The notes: a model not told the origin generated them from the sequence alone. Counted from the first letter of the stretch, positions 1-6,102 are shown. The stretch: 10,278 nucleotides of DNA from Actinosomnolentus pattersoniae (SeqCode) (GCA_013817655.1 JACDCJ010000054.1:1-10278); one strand, 5' to 3'. Numbers and translations: made by a program.

Positions 1-20
1 CGAAGCACGACACGACGATG

Positions 21-98
21 TGCCCCCGGGAGGAATCGAACCTCCGACACACGGTTTAGGAAACCGTTGGTGAGGCAGAGGGATTGAGCAACTCGGGC
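21..98 (-). tRNA. tRNA-Arg(CCU)-like gene, 3' half intact, 5' half degenerate
   Basis: Read on the minus strand, the 3' part is a clean tRNA: a five-pair anticodon stem (51-55 with 63-67) closes a seven-base loop whose centre is CCU (58-60), so it would read AGG arginine codons. A five-pair T stem (29-33 with 41-45) closes a TTCGATT loop, followed by acceptor strand CGGGGGC and discriminator A at 21-28. The 5' part does not fit. The best candidate acceptor strand (92-98, GCCCGAG) has two mismatches to the 3' strand, the D arm cannot close (GCTC at 86-89 has no GAGC partner), and the D region is 18 nt with no GG. It is either a decayed tRNA or the 3' half left by integration or recombination. 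No CCA is encoded. I doubt that it makes a functional tRNA. Confidence 0.6.
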
Positions 99-277
99 GT
101 CTCCAGTCAGTCACCTGTTGCGCTGCCAATACACATTCTTCTCGGTCTAGGATGCCCGCGATCTGCCGTCTGCAGAGGTGAGACGTGCCGAAGGCAAGTA
201 GCGGTTGATCTGGCGGTTCCCCCGATGGCCCGGTCACAGACCTTCCCGTTCTGGCTCACGTCAGGTCCGGACGACCC

Positions 278-772
278 CTACGAAGGTCGATGGGCCTCGC
301 GGCGAGCCGCCCCGATGGCCTCTTCGAGGCCCATGGCTTGCCCCTCTTCCCAGAGCGCGGCGATCCGTGCCTCGCTGAGGCTTCCCCTCGCAGCCTCGCG
401 AGGGCCCCCAGCCCCAGGATTGACGGGGGGGGCTCACCACCGGCCAGATCCCTGATGCGGTCCACGCCCCTGCCAGGCGAACGCCGGCCTCGGCCCGGCC
501 GAGACGCATGGCCACCACGGCAGGTGCCTGGATCGCCACCGCGGCCCCAGGAGGTTTCCCAGTGCCTCGCTCGCATCCAACGACTCGAGCAGAAACACGC
601 GACTCAGTTCGTGGTCGCCCCCGGCTCATCGCCATGGCGGTTTTCGTACCGTACGTCAACGCGATCCCCAGAGGTCCCCCAAGCTCAGGAAGGTCGCATG
701 GACCTCTTCGAGCAGGACTTCGGCCGATTCGACATCCCCGTCCTGCTCGACGAGTTCCTGGCTCTCCCGGCT
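278..772 (-). pseudogene. decayed C-terminal remnant of a LuxR/cyclase-type TPR regulator
   Basis: No single frame is open, but consecutive minus-strand pieces in alternating frames read like the C-terminal TPR region of large actinobacterial transcriptional regulators (AAA-ATPase/TPR proteins of the LuxR or nucleotide-cyclase type). In order: 665-772 gives ELVEQDGDVESAEVLLEEVH and then FLSLGDLWG; about 618-667 gives IALTYGTKTAMAMSRG; about 547-619 gives DHELSRVFLLESLDASEALG; about 460-550 gives RLGRAEAGVRLAGAWTA; about 382-470 gives GGEPPPSILGLGALARLRG; 278-379 gives EARIAALWEEGQAMGLEEAI and then a TAG stop. Phrases of the form 'ARLLGAAEALR...AAWAEGRALSLEEAI' are typical family endings. At least four frame changes are needed, and the ATPase and N-terminal portions are absent. 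The next gene upstream (RNHCP) lies 87 bp away. The gene is clearly dead; the family assignment is from my recall of repeat consensus sequences. Confidence 0.7.
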
Positions 773-858
773 GCCTCCGCGATCGTCGCCTGAATCCGGG
801 CCCAGCGTCACCGGCGATGTTCCGATCGTACAAGCGGTGGGCTGAGACCCCCGATCGC

Positions 859-1233
859 TTACAAGCGGGCGATCCGGTCGAGCGGGAAGGGTGGCTGCGC
901 CAGCGGTTTGACCGCCAGTCTGAGCAGGACGAGGGCGTTGTCGTCCCCGGCCGTGCGGTTGAGGCCCAAAGCTCCGCAGCCCGAACACCTGTGGACGATG
1001 ACCCACTCGCCGTTTCCGCGAACATGGATCGCGATGGGCTCCATGAGCGAGCCACAGTCGGCGTCACGGTCGCCGGCGTTGTCGTCGTCGAGGTGACGGC
1101 TCCATAGGCACGACGGGCAGTGGTTGCGGTGAGCCGTTCCGGGCGCGTGCATGGACACGTCCAGACCACATTGGCCGCACCGGAAGGAACTAGGGCCATG
1201 GCGCCTGGCGCGATGGCTTTGATCGCGTGACAT
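859..1233 (-). CDS. RNHCP-domain zinc-ribbon protein
   Basis: The 124-residue protein carries the sequence that names the RNHCP domain family (here HRNHCPSC, residues 35-42). Three CxxC pairs (C19/C22, C39/C42, C83/C86) plus C60 suggest bound zinc. The core then reads GEWVIVHRCSGCGALGLNR, which is typical of the family. Length is normal for a single-domain member. The family's molecular function is not established; a nucleic-acid or zinc-binding role is only a guess. The start is well supported: a consensus AGGAGG (plus-strand 1241-1246) lies 7 nt before the ATG at 1231-1233. A possible 20-codon ORF lies upstream on the same strand, and the leader between them can fold over the ribosome site. 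Downstream is only the dead TPR regulator, so the gene probably stands alone. Confidence 0.88.
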   Translation of the reverse strand: MSRDQSHRARRHGPSSFRCGQCGLDVSMHAPGTAHRNHCPSCLWSRHLDDDNAGDRDADCGSLMEPIAIHVRGNGEWVIVHRCSGCGALGLNRTAGDDNALVLLRLAVKPLAQPPFPLDRIARL

Positions 1234-1294
1234 CGGAAGACCTCCTGAGAGAACGACGGAGACGGACGTCGCATCCCGGAGGATCCGAACCGAA

Positions 1295-1357
1295 TTAGGA
1301 AGAGACCAGCAGACCGGTGTCCGGGCGCGACGCGACGACCTCCGTGTGCACAGTCAT
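1295..1357 (-). CDS. possible 20-residue leader ORF upstream of the RNHCP gene
   Basis: ATG at 1355-1357 opens 20 codons (peptide MTVHTEV...GLLVSS) and ends in TAA at 1295-1297. It has a strong ribosome site, GGGAGG (plus-strand 1364-1369), 6 nt before the ATG, as good as that of the RNHCP gene 61 nt downstream. I recognise no homologue, and a 20-codon ORF can arise by chance. The well-placed Shine-Dalgarno sequence is the only positive evidence. It could be a regulatory leader peptide, a remnant of a longer gene, or noise. A GTG at 1364 in another frame opens a long ORF, but that frame is a shadow of the RNHCP gene. Confidence 0.3.
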   Translation of the reverse strand: MTVHTEVVASRPDTGLLVSS

Positions 1358-1402
1358 CGGTCACCTCCCAGGGTCAGGGCCACACGTCGTGGCGGGGCGG
1401 AA

Positions 1403-1408
1403 AGCGTA
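1403..1408 (-). promoter_or_regulatory. possible -10 box for the leader ORF/RNHCP transcript
   Basis: TACGCT on the minus strand fits the TANNNT -10 pattern of high-GC bacteria. It would start transcription near 1396, giving about 40 nt of leader before the 20-codon ORF. No -35 element is visible at the usual distance, so support is weak. Confidence 0.25.
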
Positions 1409-1462
1409 CCATCGCGGACGCCCCCCGCCAGGGTCGGCCGCCGGCGTGTCGAGTGCGCGGCC

Positions 1463-1468
1463 TATGAT
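1463..1468 (+). promoter_or_regulatory. possible -10 box for the ECF sigma gene
   Basis: TATGAT is close to the TATAAT consensus and stands out in this GC-rich stretch. A start near 1475 would give a 45-nt leader before the ATG at 1520. No clear TTGACA-like -35 is seen 17 bp upstream, so the promoter may depend on an activator or an alternative sigma factor, or may be spurious. Confidence 0.3.
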
Positions 1469-1519
1469 CGTGCCTCGTGCGCGATGCATTCGGGTTGCGG
1501 GGGAAGGAGCGACAAGGGC

Positions 1520-2532
1520 ATGGCTGAGCCGGCGACAACGAACGACATCGCCCGGCGGGCGCCGACGGCCGGGTCCGGGGAGCTGGAACTTCGACTGGAA
1601 CAGCACCGGCCGGAGCTGACCGGCTACGCGTATCGCATGCTGGGGGCGGCGTTCGAGGCAGAGGATGCCGTGCAAGAGACCCTGCTGCGGGCGTGGCGGA
1701 GCTTCGATCGTTTCGAGGGCCGGGCGGCGTTGCGCTCGTGGCTATACCGCATCGCGACCAACGTCTGCCTCGACATGCTGAAAGGCAGAGAGCGTCGCGC
1801 CCGTCCTATGGATCTCGGGCCTTCCAGGACGGCCGACTCGCCCCTCGGCGAAGCGCTGCGGAGGTCACGTGGATCGAGCCGGTCCCCGACGCTCGTGTCC
1901 TGCCGACCGGTGGCGACCCGGCCGAGCTGGCCGAGTCGCGGGAGGCCATCCGGCTTGCCTTCGTAGCCGCGCTGCAACTCCTTCCGCCGCGGCAGCGAGC
2001 GGTGCTGATCCTGCGCGAGGTCCTCCGCTGGAGTGCCTCCGAGGTGGCCGAGCTGCTTGAAACCACGGTCGCTTCGGTCAACAGCGCGCTCCAACGAGCC
2101 CGCTCGACCCTCGCGGCCACCGACGTCACGTATGCGGGCCCGTCGCAGCAGATGGACGAAGCGCAGCGGGCTCTGCTGGCCCGGTACGTCGACGCCTTCG
2201 AGCGATACGACATGGACGCGCTCACCTCCCTGCTCCACGAGGACGCCACGTGGTCGATGCCGCCGTTCGAGCTATGGCTGCGAACCCATCTCGATATCGT
2301 CAAGTGGTGTCTCGGGCCGGGGATCGGTTGTCGCGGCTCGCGCCTGATCCCCACCGCGGCGAACGGTTCGCCGGCCTTCGGTCAGTACAAGCCTGGCCCC
2401 AAGGGGGGGTATGAGCCGTGGTCGCTCCAGGTCCTCGAGGTGTCAGGCGATCGGATCTCCGGGATCTCCTTCTTCCTCGACACCGGGCGTTGGTTCCCGC
2501 TCTTCGGTCTGCCACGGCGACTCGCGGGGTAG
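1520..2532 (+). pseudogene. ECF sigma-70 factor with SnoaL-like C-terminal domain (SigG type), one frameshift
   Basis: Two frames join into one sigma factor of about 336 residues, near the expected family length. The first frame (from ATG 1520) carries region 2: YAYRMLGAAFEAEDAVQETLL, then RAWRSFDRFEGRAALRSWLY and RIATNVCLDMLKGRERR. The second (from about 1858) carries EVTWIEPVPDARVLP, then region 4 (LPPRQRAVLILREVL and the recognition helix with TVASVNSALQRAR), then a SnoaL/NTF2-like domain (ALLARYVDAFERYDMDALTS ... FFLDTGRWFPLFGLPRRLAG). Such C-terminal domains modulate sigma activity in ECF families that lack a classical anti-sigma factor. A one-base loss or two-base gain between about 1850 and 1860 separates the frames; uninterrupted, the first stops at 1966 without region 4. 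The start is supported by GAAGGAG (1503-1509), 10 nt upstream. Both halves look well conserved, so this is either a recent mutation or a sequence error. The 3' end overlaps the STAS gene in antisense. Confidence 0.85.
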
Positions 2533-2880
2533 GGCCGCATACGGCCGTACGACCCCCTGCAGCCCCATCAGGGCAATCAGATCTCGCAGCTCGCCGCAAG
2601 CGTGGCGGAGCCGCACGTGGCGCCCGAGTCGCCTGGCCGTGAGCTGGAGTCGGGCCAGGGCATCGACCGTGACGGCGTCCGGGTCGGCGAGCGCGCTGAC
2701 GTCGCAAACGACCAGCTCGGCATGGGTTCTGTTCAGCGCCGCGCGGACGCGCCCGCATAGGCCCGGCACGTCGACCGGGGCGATCGGACCGCTTATGACC
2801 AGCACGACCGTGCCCGGCTCGGGAGGAGGTTGCAGCACACGTGCGGGCGTCGCCGGCGGCGAATCCTCGGGAGCGGCCAA
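2443..2880 (-). CDS. STAS-domain protein (anti-sigma-factor antagonist-like)
   Basis: The protein has a short proline-rich start, then a STAS fold: strand TVVLVISGPI, helix DVPGLCGRVRAALNR, strand AELVVCDVSAL followed by ADPDAVTVDALARLQLTARR, then RHVRLRHACGELRDLIALMG. The usual phosphoacceptor Ser position reads VSALADPDAV, so regulation by phosphorylation is uncertain. It ends in an acidic tail (EEREPTPGVEEEGDPGDPIA). Stand-alone STAS proteins usually act in partner-switching control or as sensors of small ligands. I chose TTG 2880 because AAGGAG (2890-2895) lies 9 nt upstream. A GTG at 2952 would add 24 residues that do not look protein-like and lacks a ribosome site. The last 90 bp are antisense to the sigma gene. 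Regulation of that sigma factor by this protein is tempting but unproven. Confidence 0.8.
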   Translation of the reverse strand: MAAPEDSPPATPARVLQPPPEPGTVVLVISGPIAPVDVPGLCGRVRAALNRTHAELVVCDVSALADPDAVTVDALARLQLTARRLGRHVRLRHACGELRDLIALMGLQGVVRPYAALPRESPWQTEEREPTPGVEEEGDPGDPIA

Positions 2881-3069
2881 CCTCCGGATCTCCTTTCGCC
2901 GTCCTTCCCCCCCGTAGGACCGGTCGGCCGGGCGAAACTCATCGCGGGTCACCGATGAGTCTTGGGGCGCGCGCTCGTCGTAGAGGGGACGACGACGAGG
3001 GAGAGATGGGTGGCGGAAACAAACACGGGGGGAGCGTTGTTGGCGAATGAGACCGAGGGAGGTGAGGGA

Positions 3070-4089
3070 GTGACTGACATGATCCGAACGTCGGGGCTGG
3101 TCAAGCGCTACGGCAAGGTTGTTGCGCTGGACGGCCTCGACCTGGCGGTTCCGAAGGGGACCGTTTTTGGGCTGCTCGGGCCCAACGGCGCCGGGAAGAC
3201 GACGGCGATCCGGATCCTCACGACGTTGCTGGAACCGGATGAGGGCTCGGTCGAGGTCGCCGGCCTGGACGTACGGAAGAAACCCGGCAGGGTTCGGGAG
3301 CGAATCGGGCTATCAGGTCAAAACGCGGCCGTCGACGAGCATCTGTCGGGCTACGAGAACCTGGAAATGGTGGGGCGTCTTTACCACCTTGGCCGCAAGA
3401 GGTCTCGTGCCCGGGCGCGCGAGCTTCTGGACCGGTTCGAGCTCTCCGAAGCCGGCGATCGGCCGGCGAAGACGTACTCGGGGGGCATGCGCCGCCGCCT
3501 CGACCTGGCCGCGGCACTCGTCGCCGAGCCCGAAGTCCTGTTCCTAGACGAGCCGACGACCGGACTGGATCCGCGGAGCCGAGTCCAGATGTGGGAGACG
3601 ATCCAGGAACTGGCCAGAGGCGGATCCACGGTCCTTCTGACGACGCAGTACATGGAGGAGGCGGATCGGCTGGCAGAGGACATCGTGGTCATCGACAGGG
3701 GGCGGAAGATCGCCCATGGGACCTCTGACGAGCTGAAGACCCAGATCGGCGGAGAGCGGGTCGAGGTCGTCGTGGCGAGTTCCTCCGACGTTCCCGCGGC
3801 GCAGGCGATCCTGGAAACCCTTTGCGTCGGGGACTGTCAGTTCGACGAGCAGACGCGCACGCTCACGGCCGCCGTCGATGGTGGCGTGGAGGCCCTTGGG
3901 CAGGTCCTGCGGCGGCTCGGAGACCGGAATGTCGCCGTCGTCGACGTCGGGCTCCGGCGCCCGACCCTGGACGACGTGTTCCTGTCGCTCACGGGGCACG
4001 CGGCCGAGGTCGCGGATTCGACCGACGGGAGCTCTGACGGTTCTGAGGACGAACGCAGCGATGTTCGGGAGAAGGAGGCCGTCCGATGA
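3070..4089 (+). CDS. ABC transporter ATP-binding protein, DrrA family
   Basis: A 339-residue ATPase subunit of an ABC-2 exporter. Visible motifs: Walker A GPNGAGKTT (37-45), Q-loop Q84, signature YSGGMRRRLDLA (136-147), Walker B VLFLDEP (156-162) and D-loop GLDPRSR. At the switch position the sequence is TTQYMEEAD, with Gln instead of His, as is common in the daunorubicin-resistance DrrA group. A C-terminal domain of about 100 residues follows, ending with the family phrase RRPTLDDVFLSLTG and then an acidic Ser/Asp/Glu-rich tail. It energises export by the membrane subunit encoded next; the substrate cannot be read from sequence (drugs, lipids or glycolipids are known for the family). The start is GTG 3070, with GAGGGAGG 7 nt upstream; ATG 3079 is an alternative. 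Its stop overlaps the permease start as ATGA. Confidence 0.92.
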   Translation: MTDMIRTSGLVKRYGKVVALDGLDLAVPKGTVFGLLGPNGAGKTTAIRILTTLLEPDEGSVEVAGLDVRKKPGRVRERIGLSGQNAAVDEHLSGYENLEMVGRLYHLGRKRSRARARELLDRFELSEAGDRPAKTYSGGMRRRLDLAAALVAEPEVLFLDEPTTGLDPRSRVQMWETIQELARGGSTVLLTTQYMEEADRLAEDIVVIDRGRKIAHGTSDELKTQIGGERVEVVVASSSDVPAAQAILETLCVGDCQFDEQTRTLTAAVDGGVEALGQVLRRLGDRNVAVVDVGLRRPTLDDVFLSLTGHAAEVADSTDGSSDGSEDERSDVREKEAVR

Positions 4090-4889
4090 GTCAACTGACG
4101 CTCGCATTGGCCGACGGCGCCGTCGTCGCGAAGCGCAACCTGATCAAGATCAAGCGTCTTCCCGAGGTCCTGATCTGGACCACGATGTCGCCGATCATGT
4201 TCGTGGTGCTCTTCGCCTACGTGTTCGGGAACTCGATCCAGATCGGTGGGGGAGTGAGCTACCGCGAGTTCCTGATCGCGGGGGTCTTCGTCCAGACGGT
4301 GATCTTCGGCTCAACGTTCACGGGCGCTGGCCTTGCCGACGACATGACCAAGGGCATCATCGATCGCTTCCGGTCACTGCCCATGGCGCGCTCAGCGGTA
4401 CTCGTCGGCCGCACCGGGAGCGACATCCTCTACAACTCGATCTCGATCTTCGTGATGACGCTCGCCGGCTTGATCGTCGGATGGCGCATCAGGACTTCGC
4501 CGCTCGAGGCGATCGGAGGATTCCTGCTCCTGCTGCTCTTCTCGTATGCGGTCTCCTGGATCATGGCGTACGTCGGCCTCAAGGTTTCGAGCGTGGAGGT
4601 CGTCCAGAACGCGTCCTTCATGTTCATCTTCCCGATCACGTTCATCGCCAACACGTTCGTGAATCAGGACTCCTTGCCCGGACCGCTACGGGTGTTCGCG
4701 GAGTGGAACCCGGTCTCGTCAGTGGCGCAGGCGGTTCGCGAAGCTTTCGGCAATACGGGTGGGCTGCCGGAACCGGATGTGTGGTCGCTGGCCAATCCGA
4801 TCCCATACACGATCATCTGGGTAGGGATCATTCTGGCGATCTTCGTCCCGCTGTCGGTGCGGCAGTACAAGAAAACGACTTCCCGCTGA
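4086..4889 (+). CDS. ABC-2 type transporter permease, DrrB family
   Basis: A 267-residue membrane subunit. I see six hydrophobic segments at about residues 28-48, 62-83, 113-133, 143-165, 176-192 and 241-258. A cytoplasmic stretch between the second and third, DDMTKGIIDRFRSLPMARSA (85-104), is the conserved ABC-2 coupling region. The motif FVNQDSLPGPLRVFAEWNPVS before the last segment is typical of DrrB-like permeases. It would form the translocation path of an exporter powered by the upstream ATPase, probably as a 2+2 complex. The ATG is within ATGA at 4086-4089, with AAGGAGG (4072-4078) 7 nt upstream, so translation is probably coupled to the ATPase gene. The gene ends in TGA and no third operon gene follows. 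Confidence 0.93.
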   Translation: MSQLTLALADGAVVAKRNLIKIKRLPEVLIWTTMSPIMFVVLFAYVFGNSIQIGGGVSYREFLIAGVFVQTVIFGSTFTGAGLADDMTKGIIDRFRSLPMARSAVLVGRTGSDILYNSISIFVMTLAGLIVGWRIRTSPLEAIGGFLLLLLFSYAVSWIMAYVGLKVSSVEVVQNASFMFIFPITFIANTFVNQDSLPGPLRVFAEWNPVSSVAQAVREAFGNTGGLPEPDVWSLANPIPYTIIWVGIILAIFVPLSVRQYKKTTSR

Positions 4890-4915
4890 GGAGATGCGAC
4901 CGAACGACGGATCCT

Positions 4916-4969
4916 TGAGCTCCGCTCAGCGCAGCTTAGGTCGCCGCCGACCGTGACGATGAGGTCGTC
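4916..4969 (+). terminator. two small hairpins after the exporter operon, possible weak terminator
   Basis: TGAGC/GCTCA with a 3-nt loop (4916-4928) and GACGA/TCGTC with a 5-nt loop (4955-4969) lie 26 and 65 bp after the permease stop. Neither has a T tract, so intrinsic termination would be inefficient. They may only protect the 3' end or be chance. Confidence 0.2.
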
Positions 4970-5029
4970 CGTGAGCGCCGACAGAGGAGGGATTGCGCGT
5001 GACGAGGACCGCCTTAGAGTCCCCCAGTC

Positions 5030-5197
5030 ATGCGAGCTACCGGCCAGTTCATCGGACGGGCGTCAGTCGTTCAGCAGGCGTCTGACCGGCTGGTGCAGAT
5101 GATCGACCTGGGGGAGTTCCAGCCCGGCCATCGCCTGCGTCGGGCGGGCCCTCCTCGACTGATTGCGCGTCAAGCCCCACCACCGCCGGCGTTCTGA
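5030..5197 (+). pseudogene. stub of a GntR-type winged-helix regulator
   Basis: ATG 5030 opens 55 codons. Residues 12-37 (SVVQQASDRLVQMIDLGEFQ, then PGHRLR) match the start of a GntR-family winged helix, where the usual form is 'VADRLREAILSGRLAPGERLPSERELA'. Just after PGHRLR the similarity ends: the recognition helix, wing and effector domain are missing, and the frame closes at TGA 5195-5197 after a proline-rich run. There is no clear ribosome site. This is a truncated remnant, either cut by a deletion or left by recombination. The identification rests on about 25 residues. Confidence 0.5.
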
Positions 5198-5207
5198 TCA
5201 TTCACAC

Positions 5208-5213
5208 TAAGCT
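5208..5213 (+). promoter_or_regulatory. -10 box of a probable leaderless promoter for the DUF1801 gene
   Basis: TAAGCT fits TANNNT. With the usual 6-7 nt gap, transcription would begin at or next to the GTG at 5220. There is no Shine-Dalgarno sequence upstream of that GTG, as expected for a leaderless mRNA. No -35 match is seen. Confidence 0.4.
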
Positions 5214-5219
5214 GGCTTT

Positions 5220-5615
5220 GTGTCCTACCTAGCCGATCCACGGGTTGACGCCTACATCGATGCCCTTCCGGAGTGGCAGCAGGAGATCTGCCGGGAGGTC
5301 CGGGATCTCGTGCATACCGCGGACCCTGACGTCGCCGAGACGATCAAGCGCACCAGCCAGCCGTATTTCGTCCTGGACGGCAACATCTGCGCACTGCTGG
5401 CAGCCAAGGATCACCTCAACGTGTTCCTGTATGACGGCGGAATCGTTCCCGACCCTGAAGGCATCATCACGGCCGGTCACGACAACAAGACAGCGCGAAC
5501 CATCGCCTTCCGGGAGGGCGATCCGATCAACGCCGCCGCTCTGACGCTGATGTTCAGGCAGATCATCGCCAACAATCGGGCTGGCGGCTGGCGACGGCTC
5601 AAGGCCCGGGGTTGA
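5220..5615 (+). CDS. DUF1801 (YdhG-like) domain protein
   Basis: A 131-residue protein covering the DUF1801 fold: helix DPRVDAYIDALPEWQQEICR, then EVRDLVHTADPDVAETIKRT, the family signature region QPYFVLDGNICALLAAKDHLNVFLYDGG, and the C-terminal helix ALTLMFRQIIANNRAGGW. The family includes YdhG and other small, probably cytosolic proteins; related proteins have been proposed as iron chaperones in Bacillus, but here the role is unknown. Length is normal and no key region is missing. The start is GTG 5220, which lacks a ribosome site but lies 7 nt after a -10 box, so it is probably leaderless. It is the only intact gene in a 1.2-kb stretch with three broken ones, so its own promoter and continued use are likely. 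Confidence 0.85.
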   Translation: MSYLADPRVDAYIDALPEWQQEICREVRDLVHTADPDVAETIKRTSQPYFVLDGNICALLAAKDHLNVFLYDGGIVPDPEGIITAGHDNKTARTIAFREGDPINAAALTLMFRQIIANNRAGGWRRLKARG

Positions 5616-5621
5616 CGATAG

Positions 5622-5771
5622 TCAGGCCGCCGCTGGGCTGGGCCGATAGGTCAGGACGATCACTCCGGACGGGAGGGTCTTCGAGTCGGCCAACTCGTAG
5701 TGGTTGAGGTCGGCACTGCCGAAGACCAAGATGTCCTTGCCCGGCTGCCCTTTCAGCTTCGTGACCTACTC
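5622..5771 (-). pseudogene. internally deleted RibD-C / dihydrofolate-reductase-like remnant
   Basis: The minus strand reads VTKLKGQPGKDILVFGSADL and then, without the usual 40-50 residues in between, ELADSKTLPSGVIVLTYRPS to a TGA at 5622-5624. Both pieces are hallmarks of the small RibD C-terminal-domain reductase family: 'LKxQPGKDILVFGSA' in the NADPH-binding part and 'VDSRTLPSGVVVLTY' at the end. A TAG at 5766-5768 sits where the family has Glu (GAG TAG GTC, expected EEV), so there is also a nonsense mutation. Nothing of the N-terminal two-thirds can be found to the right, where a plus-strand metallopeptidase fragment begins at once. Non-functional. Confidence 0.75.
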
Positions 5772-6061
5772 GGCTGGTCCTTCACGAGATGGCACACGGG
5801 TGGGCCGGGTCCAACCTCTCGAGTGGCGAACGAGCCCGGTTCCTCGAACTCCGCGGACTGACGACTTGGAACGACCACGGGGCCGACTGGAATGAGCGCG
5901 GATCCGAGCACGCCGCCGAGATCATGAGCTGGGCGCTCGGTGACCAGGGAACCGGGATCAACACGCCGTCGATCCCGGACAACTCGATCGAACAGCTCAC
6001 CGCCGCCTACGAGCTCCTGACCGGCAATCCTCTCCCCGAGGTGTCAGGCCAGCTGAGGTAG
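5765..6061 (+). pseudogene. C-terminal fragment of an HExxH zinc metallopeptidase
   Basis: The frame opens after a TGA at 5762-5764 and reads TRLVLHEMAHGWAGSNLSSG, then ERARFLELRGLTTWNDHGAD and NERGSEHAAEIMSWAL, ending in YELLTGNPLPEVSGQLR and a TAG. HEMAH is an HExxH zinc site, and the downstream Glu in SEHAAE is a plausible third ligand, as in gluzincin-like actinobacterial proteins of this type. The first Met (5789) lies inside the HExxH motif and has no ribosome site, so a protein starting there would lack the catalytic His and Glu. The signal or N-terminal half is absent: similarity starts at about 5768, exactly where the reductase remnant on the other strand ends. This is therefore a truncated gene, not a small hypothetical protein. 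Confidence 0.65.
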
Positions 6062-6096
6062 CGGATTGCCCATCGCTGGCCGTCGGTGCGGGACGG

Positions 6097-6102
6097 TACA
6101 GT
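6097..6102 (+). promoter_or_regulatory. -10 box of a probable leaderless promoter for the Lhr gene
   Basis: TACAGT fits TANNNT and ends 7 nt before the GTG at 6109, the same geometry as at the DUF1801 gene. The bases between them (ggccgg) contain no Shine-Dalgarno sequence, so transcription probably starts at the GTG itself. No -35 match is visible. Confidence 0.4.

Noticed and set aside
84..455. 123-codon plus-strand frame next to the tRNA scar
   Set aside because: No recognisable motif or ribosome site, and the opposite strand carries the better-supported TPR remnant.
261..1364. 367-codon open frame on the minus strand
   Set aside because: It runs through the RNHCP gene in another frame and has a low-complexity Thr/Arg/Ser composition. 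Only short pieces of it belong to the TPR pseudogene.
3878..4918. 346-codon plus-strand frame across the ATPase end and the permease
   Set aside because: Arg/Asp-rich translation with no membrane segments or motifs; a shadow of the two exporter genes.
5789..6061. 90-residue intact small hypothetical protein
   Set aside because: The ATG lies inside the HEMAH codons and has no ribosome site. The frame continues upstream with family-like residues, so it is a truncated metallopeptidase.
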